64,000 nt of DNA from Microvelia longipes (taxonomy: Eukaryota; Arthropoda; Insecta; Hemiptera; Veliidae): assembly GCA_018340805.1 (NCBI GenBank), contig JACMZG010001870.1, forward strand, positions 21,581,745 through 21,645,744. Direction: 5' to 3'. Positions 1 through 12,026 of the stretch are shown piece after piece. The notes beneath the pieces were generated by a model that worked only from the letters and a program-made list of their open reading frames with translations, had not been told where the DNA came from and did not search any database. The translations under genes and the position numbers were made by a program. How positions within the stretch are numbered: position 1 is the stretch's first letter; each line of letters opens with the position of its first letter.

Positions 1-95
1 AGCATAACAGTTGCCACTAACACCTGAGGTAGTACTCGGATGACCCATATGACCCACAAGGCTCTGAACAAACATTATTATAATTAGTATAATAT
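1..95 (+). repeat. 3' tail of a tRNA-derived SINE (cut by window edge)
   Basis: The first ~95 bases match the 3' half of the SINE at 41188-41423 in the opposite orientation: shared phrases include GCATAAC-GTTGC-ACTA, CACC-GAGGT, GACCCA/GATGAGCC and AAGGCTCT-AA followed by CATTATTA. The tRNA-like head would lie left of the window. No coding content. Confidence 0.6.
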
Positions 96-112
96 TATAA
101 TGCTTGAGGAAG

Positions 113-160
113 GCCCAACCCAAAGATTATGTGGTATACTACATAATCTTTGGCCCAACC
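113..160. mobile_element. 32-bp palindromic mini-insertion with 8-bp target duplication
   Basis: Positions 121-152 form a near-perfect palindrome beginning CAAAGATTATGT and ending ACATAATCTTTG. It is flanked by the direct repeat GCCCAACC at 113-120 and 153-160. The identical 32-mer recurs at 8530-8561, again beside a perfect 8-bp duplication. An 8-bp duplication and a CAAAG tip fit hAT-type transposons (known family feature). The element seems to be nothing but two fused terminal repeats. Confidence 0.7.
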
Positions 161-473
161 ATAAAAAACCAGGTAGCCAGGAAGAGGGAGGAGGGGTAGG
201 TGAGTTGTTTATAGAATCAAAAAATACTTTGCAATGGGGGACAAATAAAACAGATTAACTTTTGTTGGCTTTTGGGCCAACAAAAAGTACATACATCACA
301 AATGAGGCAAACAATAGTATGCGAAGGCGAAGAGGCAGTATCAGGGGATAAGGCCAACAAAATTACACATCTTGCTGAATAAAAACCTTGTATGCCCTAA
401 GTGGGTGTTAGAACTGCTTTATAAGGCACCCATTATAAATAAATGTATAGAAATATATCAAAGAAAATCTGAC

Positions 474-3400
474 CTGTTTATTTTTTGTATAACAAACAGG
501 ATTGTGTATCTCAATACTGCACAAACTTTTACTGCCAATATTACATATGGAAGACTCTATTTGCTGAGGTAAATAAAGTTCAAACATTTCAAGTAACTCC
601 TGGTCACAAGGCAGAGATGCAAAATAATGAATATTTGTATGAAGTGCAAGTTTAGGTAAAACTACAACTGCGAAAATGTCAATAAAATACAAAAGAAAAT
701 AAATAGAAAATTATCTTATTTACTAATGTTAGATCAAATAAATTGAGTAAAAATACACAAATAAAAGTTTCAGCTAAAGAAATATTAAGACACAGCATCA
801 GTTAACCTCTACACGTCATTGTAAAACCTTAAAGCTTCATTGCAAATCCTGATTCAAAGAGTATGTCTAGGAAACTTATGAACCGCATTAAGAGTGAACG
901 ACAGAACAAAATTATAGAAAGACATAACAGACTAAAATCAGTAACTTGTTTACTTTCTTTTTAACATTTAAAGAAAATAAAAGATACATTTAATTTATAA
1001 TTAAATAATTAAGATAATTAATACAAATATCAAATCATTAATCTATAGTGGAGTTTAAGTCCTTTGTATATATCAAACAGAGCTTTCTATCTCCTAAAAA
1101 TATTTTTAAGAAACATAAATCTGAAGTACAAATAATGTATTATTTTTTTTATTTGAATCCTATTTTTATTTAATTCACTTGATTGAATTTATTTATTTAG
1201 TTATCCATTCAAATAATTGAATAGACATTTATTCATTCAATCATTTTTATCAATATTTTTACTTAAGAATGTAACTTATTTATGTATCCTAAAATTGTTT
1301 TCAGGAAATAGAAAGCTCTGTTTGATACATTCATGAATTGCGAATAACCAATACAAGCCACATACGACCAATAATTTTATTTGTTTAGAGTGAAAAAATA
1401 ATGAATTAAATATTTAATTTGTTGAATAAATTACTTTTAATTTTTAATCAAGGAGTTCAAACAAAATCCAAATACAAATAAAAGAAAGCCATAATTGCTC
1501 TTTTTAGAAAATTAAAAATAATTGTATAATTTAAGTAGCTGTTTAACTGTGCTACTAAAACCAAAAAGTTATTTAATTTTAAAAATCAATAACACAAAAA
1601 TATGAATAAAATAAATCATAATTACCTCTTACAGCATGGACAAAACTTCTCTCTATTGTGTTTTGAGAGTCAGGATCGATATATACTACACTGCATGTAT
1701 AATTGTCTGAATCCCCCAGTGTAACATCTTGTATAGTTAAAGAACCTTTATGGTTTATATCTTCTAGTATACGACCTTCTGGAAATAATAAAATTTAAAA
1801 GATGAATGGGAACCTAAAATATTAAAAGTTCATATACAACAAGTCATACATATCAGTAAAAATAAAATCAGTATTAGATGTCTTTTTCAACGGAATTAAG
1901 CCAAAACTATAAGCAAGAGTAAATTATCTGGGAAGATTTGATAATCAGTAAAGATTAAAGCTGGTATTCAGAAACATTTTAAAAAATCGCTCCTAGGTTA
2001 TTCCTAGCCTTCTCCTACGTTGTTCCCAACTATCTCCTAGGCCTGTATTCAAAATCCTAGGCATTTTTGAAATCTCTCCTAGGTTGTTCTTAGCCTTCTT
2101 CCTAACCTTCTTCTAGCTTTTAAAAATCAACCCTACAAATGATTTTACATAAATTTATTTGTTGTAAAAAATTATTTAAAAAGCTAATATAACATATAAG
2201 TAAATAAAAACTTACATTGGAGGCAATTATAACTTAATTTTACTTATTTATCTTTGTAATAATTATTTGTATTAACTATTTTATAAAAATAAAAAAAAAT
2301 TGATCTGTAAACAAACCTGCAAAAAAATTAAGGCCCATAAAATACTTAAACTTGTTAAGGTGAAAATAATAATTTTATTAGATTAACACAAATATTGATA
2401 GTTTAAGATTATTTTAAAGTATCAAGGGTGAAAGTACGTGAATTGACCAAGTGAAGGTTTGAAACATGAGAATTTTTCACATTTTCTTTTAAATTATATA
2501 GAAATCATAATATTTCACTAATTAACTATTTTTGAATTAATGTACTAAGCTAATTAAAAACAAGTCTAACATTCTTAGAGTGTATGGGGACTAATTTTTT
2601 TAATTTAATGTTTATCGGAAAACTTATTAATTTGACATAAATAACAATAAAATGTTATGAAAAGTCAGGCTATTAACGTGATTCATTAATATCGTCAATA
2701 TTTTGTTTTGTTCAGAACTTTGCAGGAATTCCATCACTTTATTATTTTAATTAACTGCTTTTAGGTTTTATCAAGTTTAAGATATTTTCTACTAACAATG
2801 TTTTATAGCATTTATTAGAAGGTTAGCTATCAAGAAGGTGGTCTGTCAATCCCTGTTAAGACAAGGATTTTCAAAGCAGTTAACTTATCTCCTTCACCCT
2901 TCCTCTAAATGGGAATATACAATACTACCATGCTGAGGCTGAGATTTGAATATCCTGTATTTAAAGTCATATGTAAAACCCTGTACCAACAAAATAAGCA
3001 TTTTATTATTATTTGTAGTGACTACTTTATGTAAACAATGCTTAACATCCCCGTTGTGATTGTAACTTGACTATTTTTTTTATCTAATTAGTAGGTATTG
3101 CAAGACTGTATTCAAAATCTCTGCGTACATACGTTGAGATCACAATTGTCTTTACGTAGTGAATTTCGTGTAAATGTTTCATAGTATTTACAAGCTCGAT
3201 GCTAAGGGTGAAACATTCTGTTATACCTCAACCAAGAAGTAAAAAATAAATTTGTCTCTCCCCAAAAATTAACTTGAGATTGCCACCTCTAAAATAGAAA
3301 CAAAACTTGCTCCAAACAAGTTATTCATTTTAAACACAAACACAATTTCAGCAATTTTTTTCATTAGAAAAATGTCAGTCCTAATAATTTTGAGGGTTCC

Positions 3401-6400
3401 ATTCCTAAAAAATTTACAAACATAATTAGCTTCAAATAAGTAACTCAGTTTGATCACAACTGGGTTACCCTTGTTTTACTGAGTGACCTAATTAAATGAG
3501 TAAATTAAGTTACTCATTTTGACCGGAATTGGATTTGTTTTTCATTTGTCTGAAATCCCAAATTTGAAGTTTTCACCCACAGAAAAATTGCCATCAAAGT
3601 CTGCTTTACTCATTTTTAACTGAAACTGGTTTTAAGTATTTTTTCTCTTGGTCAATTAAAAAAAATGGATAGGGACTACCTAGGGACGTTTTAAAGATAC
3701 CTCTCTACATACCTTGGATCTTCCTAGGTTGTTCATGCTTTTTCCTAGATTTTAAGGTGCAAACTTTGGAAAAAGCAAGGAGAAACCTAGGAGTCTTCCT
3801 AGCCCTAGAAACAGTTAAAAATGTTCTAAAATTAACATTAGGAGGAAGCTAGGAATAGTTTAGGAACAACCAAGGAGAGATTTTTTGATAATTCTGAATA
3901 CAGACCTATGTTTAACAAATTACTTGGACATTAATCTCATATAATAACCATTATTATAACTTATATTTATACCACTGTTGTCATGACACAAGTCTGACAA
4001 ATGAAAAGTTAACTAATGTCTATCAGTGATATGCACTGCCTCTTCATCTTTGGCTTTGAAGTCATTCTGAGTCAAACTATGACAACAAAAAATAAATTTC
4101 TTTATTTTCAATCAGAAAAATAGCAGTCTGAAGCTGAGAACGGTATTAGCATATTTTTTTTTAGAAAATTTGGTAAAATACTTTTCAGAACAATACTGGA
4201 TGATTTATATGAAATAGTAATTGACTGTATTTTTGATTTATTGAACATACAAGGAAATTCAAAACCACAAGCAGCTAAATCCAAACAATAAGATTGATAT
4301 ATCTCATTTTCTTTTAGCCAAATCTATATGAGACAAACTTTAAATGACTTTAAGTGATGAAACATCTAATTTCCATGACATTTTCTCAAAATAAATGAAC
4401 ACTACTATCTGGAATTAGGCTACTCAGCCTAATTTTAAAATTTGATAATTAGAAAATAAAATAAAAACAATAAAAATACCATTCACTAATAATTACCTGT
4501 GATGGCTTTTAAATTTGAATGTGACCAAAGATAAGAAGCTGAATCAGCTAAATTTGGGGATAATTTCATCTCATCACTGGTAAAGCAAGATATTTCAACA
4601 GTTGTGCTAGGAAATACATAAAAATCTACACCTGTAAAAAATAATAACACCAAATTTCAATATTATACTTAATTACTTTAATTTATTAATTTCCCTGTTA
4701 CCACTTATAAAGCCCGGGAAATAAACTAGAGTTTATAAACGCAATTTTAACTAATTAATTAAAAAAATATTTTAAGAATCTTTAACATTTTTATTATCAG
4801 AATACGATATACTTTTAATTCCAAGTATAAAAAATAACGCAGAGGAACAGAAGTTCCTTATTCTGTAGCATGCTAGGAAAACAAATAGAATTAGGAATAG
4901 TAGTCAAAGAACAGTGTAAAAGAGCATTAAAAAAGTTACTGAAAAATTAAGTTATAAAATAACAAAAACATCAATCTGCTTTTTGTTGCCTAGTTTATTT
5001 CATATGATTTTGGTTTAAACCTTGTAAGCATGCATTCCATAACTGATCACTTAAACACAGGACTTCTACAATACAAGGTAAAAGGTTAACGAATGAAAAC
5101 ATAAATAATGCACTTAAACATGGTAGCTGGCTGTTGTTGACACACTATCTCAATAAAAAATATAAGGGAAGTAAATATCAAGATCAAAATTTCTTTGAGA
5201 CCAATTAGAAAGGTTTCTCCAGAGAAATTACATATTAAGTAAATGAGGTACACATCAAGAAAAATAGAGAGCTGTATAGCATGACATTGCATGACAGCAT
5301 AGCACATAGCATGATATAGCTATGGTAAAAAATGTTGATAATAATATTTAAAGTATGAGAAGAAAATAATTAAGGATTGTTCACTTAAAACAATGTAAAA
5401 TTCACTATAGTAAAATGATTTTCTGAGGAGACAGTTTTCTTCTAATTTTATCACTTTATATTAAAAGTTTTATTTAAATGTTTTAGAGCCTAATGAAAGG
5501 CACCATGAAGGAAGTAAAATTTTATTTTTTAGGCTTCAAAAAGTTAACAGGGTTAACCCAATCTTTTAATTTACGAGTAAATTAAAAGAGAGGTATATTA
5601 GATTTTTTTATGTTTTGCTTTGAACTGGAAGCATTTAATTACTTTGTAGTTACCCCCCCCCTTCTTTTCAGTAGAAAAAACTCATGACTTGCCTTGCTTA
5701 GGAATTCCTCTCATCATAAGTTCATCAAAAACAGAAGGACTTATTTCTCTAGGACCACTGTCACTTTCGATCAGCTCTCTTTTCTTCTTTGAAATTAATC
5801 TTGGTTTCATATCAGATGCAATATGATAATCAACACCAATAGGTACATAAACCTCACAAGAATAAGTAATTAATTTCTTCAAAAGTACTTTGGTTTCGGT
5901 TGATTTATGAATCTCATTTGAGAAAAAATTAATCATTTCTATCGGTGAGCAAATACACCTTCTACCAGTTGAATGTTCACAAGCTGCTTTATTAGGAGAA
6001 ATAAACATAGAATCTAATAACGGTTTTTCATCTTCATAACTTATTCCTATTTTGTTAGCATAAAGATCAGAGATATTAGTAATTTCTCTCTTACCTGTAG
6101 TTGCATACTGCACATTTCTCTCAGTAACCGTATAAGTTGGAATCATAGTATACAGTTGAATCAATGAAATTGTTGATCCTTGCTTACTTTTAACATTAAA
6201 TGTTAAATTAGTCAATAATGATACTTTTTCAATCAATTCGTCAGTCAAATTTTTAATTTCTGATAAACCTTTCAAACGGTTATTTAATGTCATCACAGGA
6301 CTAGGTTTGTTACATAAATTACTTAGTTTAACAACCTGATTTCCAATTTGACTTTCAGGTAAAAATTCTTCATTGTTATAAATAATTTTATAGTTTTTTA

Positions 6401-7838
6401 AAGGCTTCTTAAGTTCTTTAATAAAGCATACAAGTTTCTTTTTAGTCGTTTTAGGCTCTTTTAGCTTTAAAAATTTATTAGGTAACATGTATGTTTCTCT
6501 ATCCACTCCTTTTTGAGTTGTTAACTCAATTAAATCATACTCTTCTATGGGGAAGTCGTCCTTTTCAGGATTATAATCAACAGGAGTCTTGCTGACTGAA
6601 GGATAGATGTCATAATTTAAATATTTCTCTAAATATTCATTATAATTTCTTTTGCCATCCTCAGTTAAACTATCATTAATGTGGTTGCTATAATCGTAAA
6701 ATTCATCGAAGTCTATATCATACTCTGAGTCATCACATTTATCAGACTTTCTCTTGCATGATCTTTTTAAACATTTCTTAACTTTATTGTTTTTCATATT
6801 TTTGTTAACTTTAGATTTATCTTTTATTTTTTCTGATCCTAGATCCTTATTTTTACATTTATCAAAACCTCTTTTATTTGTTTTAGAATAATTCTTGAAA
6901 GAAATGTTGTCCTCAACATCAGGACATAGTTCATCAACATTTTCACAAATAAAAGGTCTGTGAGTAACAACTTTCCTTTTCTTTTTAAGGAAACTATTAG
7001 CTAAAATTACAGTGGAAGCCTTGTGATTGCACTGTGAGGAGGTAGTATCTTGTTCAGCTAGTAATATAAAATTATTTAGTGAGTCTCGATTGAATTTAGA
7101 TGTTGATATTTCTAGGTTTCTGAGAAAATCATAAAAATGCATTGGGTAGGAATTTTTAAATTTATTCTTATTTTTGACACTTGTTCTTTTAGAATGATTT
7201 TGTAAAGAAGGATTTTGAGATTTTTTATGAACTTCTAGAATTGTTTGATTTTTTGGAAATTTTTTAATCAATATATTAATAGGTTTATTAGAAATTATCC
7301 AGTCTTCATTACAATTAGATTTATTCTTGTGTCCAATAAGAAGAGAAGGAGAAATAATCATCGTTTCATTTTTGGAGACATGAAAAACTGAATCGTTGCT
7401 GATAGGTTTATCATTTAACTCAACCAATTTAATATCACCATCATTACAAGACTTGGAACTAGAAATTTCTTTAGGTACCAGATCTATAGTAACCAGAGGT
7501 TTGAAAGTAATGCTATCTTTACTCAACTTTTGATGATTGTATAGCTGTTTTGTTAAAGGCATAGAATAGATATATGGACGCTTGCCTGGGTAGTAATGAT
7601 AAAATCCAACAGGCTTTAAATATCTTCTATATTGTGGCCAACCTGGGTACCTTGATTTTGCAAAGTTACTATAATTGTATTGATTTATACCAAAAGAGAA
7701 AGGCTGTGAATATGTTTTAATTCTACTCCAACTAGGTGGCTTATACTGTTCTCTAATTAGTGCTTGACAAACTAATATTCCAGTAAGCCTGCAAATTAAA
7801 AGACATTTATACATAGATCTCTCTCCTTCAAAGTTCAC
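474..7838 (-). CDS. ZPBP/Sp38-like secreted Ig-domain protein with giant N-terminal exon (3' end outside window)
   Basis: Four exons are read on the minus strand: 7838-5693, 4631-4497, 1778-1626 and 667-474; all three junctions agree in phase 1 and the last donor is phase 0. Exon 1 gives 715 residues: a hydrophobic signal-like segment (MYKCLLICRLTGILVCQA, from the second Met at 7814, the likelier start), a Tyr/Pro-rich region, a Lys-rich basic stretch near residues 320-365, an acidic stretch, then a Cys cluster (CEHSTGRRCICSP). Exons 2-3 encode one Ig fold: EISC, SYLW, GSLTIQD, DSDNYTCSVVY. Exon 4 adds a Cys-spaced segment (LPC, SSIC, SLCSIEI, NPVC) resembling the post-Ig region of vertebrate zona pellucida-binding proteins, which act in the sperm acrosome. 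The first intron appears to use a GC donor. The family call is by eye and the long N-terminal part is unrecognised. It could instead be another Ig-domain secreted protein. Confidence 0.6.
1072..1326. mobile_element. 255-bp MITE-like inverted repeat
   Basis: A perfect 19-bp inverted repeat, ATCAAACAGAGCTTTCTAT at 1072-1090 and its complement at 1308-1326, brackets AT-rich non-coding sequence. Similarity continues inward (TCTCCTAAAA versus TTTCCTGAAAA). It lies in the last visible intron of the ZPBP-like gene. No clear target duplication was made out. Confidence 0.6.
1961..3905. mobile_element. Non-autonomous DNA transposon with CCTAGG-rich terminal repeats
   Basis: The ends share a TGTATTCAGAA-type tip followed by repeats of CTCCTAGGTTGTTCCTAGC. 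The right end reads inward from 3905. The left end has two stacked copies, starting at 1961 and at 2041. A further CCTAGG-rich block lies at 3680-3810. The core has no convincing protein. It occupies the intron between exons 2 and 3 of the ZPBP-like gene. The superfamily is not assigned. Confidence 0.6.
5687..5692 (-). other. Predicted GC splice donor (GCAAGT) of the ZPBP-like gene
   Basis: Exon 1 reads ...CCT AAG CAA G, then GCAAGT, a good match to the GC-AG donor consensus. Splicing here to the acceptor after 4632 (TTTTTACAG) keeps phase 1 and runs directly into the Ig domain. Without splicing, the frame stops two codons later (KS then stop). Confidence 0.6.
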
Positions 7839-8497
7839 TTAAGTTAATTAGTTTATTAGGAAAGTTTACACATATAATAGATACACGTTTATCCATTATA
7901 ATCATCCACACATATTAACCACTAAGGCAGTCTGGCAGATTATCAGTGAGTGTAAAACAGACAATCAGTTAAGCCAACTTAACTGTTAAAAAAAAGAATA
8001 GTGGGACTATAGTGGCAGCCTTAATTAAGACCACCAGATAAACAGGCTTACCTGTTATCAGTAATGCTCCTTGTATGTATAGTATTATTCTAAGAATAAT
8101 AATAATGTCCTTTTAATTCAAAACTGTTTAGACAAATGGAATTAATGATAATTCTTAGTTTATTATACTACAATTATTCTAAAGCAGCTTTAGTAAAAGA
8201 AAGGGGTGGAGTGGAGGAACCATTTGTTTCTCACCAGGCTCTAGCACATTGGCTCTTAATGTACTCTTGTAGCTTGTATATATTCAACAGCAAGATTCCC
8301 TAAGCTGTGGAGGAATTTTGTTGTTTGACATTATAAAGTTGGGTTTTGTAAAATGGATGCCGAAAAACTGACACTTTTTTAGTTTTACAGTAATAAAAAT
8401 ATTTTTTTTAAATGCTATAAAATTTTATTAAATTTACAAACAATGTAAACTTATTTAATTAAAATCAGACAGGCCATTTACTAGTTATAAGCGTTAA

Positions 8498-8569
8498 CTC
8501 AGAGGCAAAGATTATGTAGTATACCAAGGCAAAGATTATGTGGTATACTACATAATCTTTGCTCAGAGG
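8498..8569. mobile_element. 56-bp palindromic mini-insertion with 8-bp target duplication
   Basis: The insert 8506-8561 is flanked by perfect copies of CTCAGAGG at 8498-8505 and 8562-8569. Its right part, 8530-8561, is the same 32-bp palindrome as 121-152. Its left part, 8506-8525, is an extra partial copy of one arm (CAAAGATTATGTAGTATACC) followed by AAGG. Second member of the same hAT-like mini-family. Confidence 0.7.
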
Positions 8570-8935
8570 TCTACATTTTTTACAAACAGTAGGTTACAGT
8601 TTATAGAGCTTTAGTGGAAAACAGAATGTTTAACCCAAAACTTTAATGTAGTCATACTAATAAAGAAAAAATATACAGAAAAAAATGTAAGAATCATTGT
8701 AAATATTATGAATATTGTAAATATATTATCATATAGAAAATTTATATAGTCATATTTATAGAAAATTTAATATATAGCCAATATTTAAAATACTAGAAAG
8801 AATGACTGTGATAAATTTATTAATTTTACATGCTTTTAATTATGTTAAAACTAAAATATTAATAGATATATATCTTAGTAGTAGTACAATATAAATTAAT
8901 CAGACAAGCTAGTGAAACACAGAGTATTCACCCAT

Positions 8936-9022
8936 CTCATAAAAATCCTAAAAGGCTAGAGATAAAATTGAACCCAGTGTGTTTGGGTACAGTAACCACT
9001 ACACCAAAGGTGGCTTTAACTC
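8936..9022 (-). repeat. tRNA-derived SINE fragment
   Basis: On the minus strand an A-box-like TGGTGTAGTGGTTA is followed about 30 bases later by a B-box-like GGGTTCAATTTT, the order and spacing of an internal RNA polymerase III promoter. The cloverleaf is too degenerate for a working tRNA. Confidence 0.45.
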
Positions 9023-9289
9023 CTAAATATTTTGGTGAATATTCTAAAGTGGCAAAAGATCCATTGCATTTAAATTGTTCAGACAAACAAAAAATAAAGA
9101 AAGAGTTGTGTATTTGAATTTTCAAAAAAAGCTAAGACATTAGCAACAGAGTTGGGGTGTATCCACTTCATTTGGGCTACAGAATCCTGAAATATATGTA
9201 TGTCCAAGGTTTATAGTACAACAGACTTGACATCACAGAACATAGTGTTATAATCCTCTCATTGCACATTGACACCATTTTGTCATATC

Positions 9290-9415
9290 CACTATAGTGT
9301 AAAATGGCTAAAATCAGTTGACAGCGTTGGAAAATAATGCTGAGGATGTTAAACCACCCACACCATTACAAATTGGACACACCTCATTGGTTTCTCAACA
9401 CTATAGGTTAGTGTT
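9290..9415. repeat. Dispersed repeat, copy 1 (partner near 25265-25365)
   Basis: Shares TTGACAGC, GGAAAATAATG, GATGTTAAACCAC and CTCATTGGTT, in the same order, with 25265-25365, where the phrases are TTGACAGCCTGGGAAAATGA, TGTTAAACCACACC and TTCATTGGTTC. Nature unknown. Confidence 0.5.
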
Positions 9416-10279
9416 AAACTATACACATACTTAAAATCAAATATACATAAACAAAAATATTTACCATAAAACAACTTTCAACATAACATTTAGAATCCAA
9501 AATATAAAATATTCCCCTCGTCAAAAAGTAATTTCACATCTCTATGAGCTAGTTTCATAAATTATATCACATGGGTAGAGCATATAACACATCAAAAAAT
9601 AAATAAATAACATGACAGCAATAAAATTATTGACATTGTCAATATAAACAATCCTCATCTTAAAATAATACCATACATAGATGGAGCATTACTGACAACT
9701 AGAAATATAAATAAATTTATATTTCTAGTAAAATGCTTTATTTTACCTAATTTTATCCTACTAAGTAAAAATGATGTTTGTCATAAATAAATTAATAACA
9801 TGTAAGCCAATTCACTGGTGGTCTTATCTAAGGGTAATTAGAGTGAAATGTTTCTTTTTTTTAAACATAGTTGGCTATAGGGATCCTTTTCTAGATGAGG
9901 TGACCGCTTAAAGTTGTGATATATTGAAGTAGCAATACATAGAGTAATATATAGTAAGTAGTGCACCACAGCTTAGCACCGACTTTGCACAAAAGTTTAC
10001 TTATCTTTGTATGTTTAATTGTGTTATTATGTTTAAGTGCAAATAAATGATTTATTTATATAGTAAGTACTAATATATAGAAGTAATATATTGAAAGGTG
10101 TCATCTAATCTGAAAAAAGTGGCAATAGGGATCTTTGTCTAGTTTAGGTATCCTCTAATAAAATAGTATACATATTTTTTTAATACGGATAGTCATGTTC
10201 TAATGACGAGCGCATTGGGGAGGACTTGAACATAGGGAATTAGTGAAAGAGATAAAAGGCTTTGAGGTAGTATCTTGAA

Positions 10280-10304
10280 TATTATATATATATATATATA
10301 TAAT

Positions 10305-10349
<45 letters not shown>
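10280..10349. repeat. (AT)n microsatellite
   Basis: About 70 bases of AT dinucleotides with a short TAATAATAAT interruption. Confidence 0.9.
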
Positions 10350-10351
<2 letters not shown>

Positions 10352-12026
10352 GTTTTGAATTTTTAGGTAAATGAGAAGTGGTTATATCAAACCAGTAGCT
10401 AGGAAAGAAAAATAGTCATAAAAAGTCATTCAAACTTATTATGACGGCGTCAATTTCCAAGAGAGGATTTCCTTTATCATCTATGGAATAAAGTCCTGGA
10501 AACTGGAGAAATGGACTGAGCTTGTTTGTATTAATTTATTAAAATATATATTTCCTTGTTTTTTAAACATAAATATATTGAACCATTAAAAAAGGGGACA
10601 TATGAAAAAGTGTTATTCATACATTTTGTAGTGTATACCCCCGTCCCATTAAATGCCTAGTTAAACCCTTAATAATGTCCCATCAACCCATTTAAAACCT
10701 GTAATAATGTCTCATAAAAAGCTGATTAAAATTATTTTTAATCTTTCTTTTAAAATTTCCACTAATGATCTACCAAGATGTTTCATAAAAAAAATACTAG
10801 AATTAAAAACAATTAATATATTGTCAACCACATTAGTGTAAAAAAAATTATAACTGACTGGTGTCGACTTATGTCATCATCAGAGCTGTTTACAGACTGA
10901 GTATTTTGGGTAGCAAGTAGGAGGAGGGAGCAGAGGAAGGAGTGGGCGTGGTTTGGGGTACTTGTGGGGGAGGGTTAGCTGTGTCTGAAGAAGTCTAGGG
11001 AACCAGGAATAATAGTAAAAGGAACAAAAAAAATACTCAAAAATATTTATAAACTAACTAAATATACAATAAAATCTAAAAAGAATGACACAAAATCTCT
11101 GCCAAAAATGTCTAATGATTCACTAATGATCTATATGAACTGTTGATTTTTTAAGTATTAAAGCTCTATATAATAAGTTTTGTATCCTATATGACTGTAA
11201 ATAACATACATGTAATCCCGTAACTACCACATATAATTTTAGGAAAGATTCAAAATACAATCAACATTATTCTAACAAGAGTATTGGCCAACTAAACTTA
11301 AATTATATTGGAACTGTTTTGCAGAATCAACTTATCCTAATCTCCTATCCTCAGCAGGAGCTAAATCAATTATCTCATACCTTAAAGTATTAACTTAATA
11401 CTTTTAACTTTATTAAAATAATTATAATAAAATAAAAATAGCAACTTATAATTTAATTAAAATTACACAAAATATGATTTATTCAAGTAGTGCCATTTAC
11501 CCTTCTTTCACATAATTCCTTAACATAATTCTCTTCTTTTAACCTTCTTTTAATTCCTTTCTTTTAACATAATTTTCTTAACAATTTTGATAATATATTT
11601 ATCATCAAATATTTAACGAATAATAAATTACTCCTCTGCCTTGTGGTCTAATACTTTTTTTTTTCATTTATTTAATGTTTACTTTTTAAATTTTATATCT
11701 TGTTATTAGAAAAATAATAATTGTTACTAGTTATAGAAAAAAACTTTTTGTAATGATTTAGATTTTTATCATAAATAAAAGGATTTTTTTATTTGATTTG
11801 AGTTACCATGGGTCCCATTTTTATTTTTTACCTTTAAAAAAGGGGAAATCTAATCTGGGAAAGTACCAATAATCAATCTTTAGGTCTAGATGAGCTTTTC
11901 AGAAAATATTTTTTTATAGACATCATTAACATTTGATGATGGTTTTTCCTTTAGAACTGATAATTGTGAAGAAAAAAAACATTATATAATAAAAATTATT
12001 TAATAAATAAAAGACAAATAAAAAAA

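Larger units (their letters stand above)
7839..12026. other. Intergenic region between two minus-strand genes
   Basis: No gene is recognisable. It contains the mini-palindrome insertion at 8498-8569, a tRNA-like SINE fragment at 8936-9022, a dispersed repeat at 9290-9415 and an (AT)n tract at 10280-10349. A purine/G-rich patch at 10915-10990 is the only base-composition anomaly. The promoter of the ZPBP-like gene should lie just above 7838. Confidence 0.5.
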
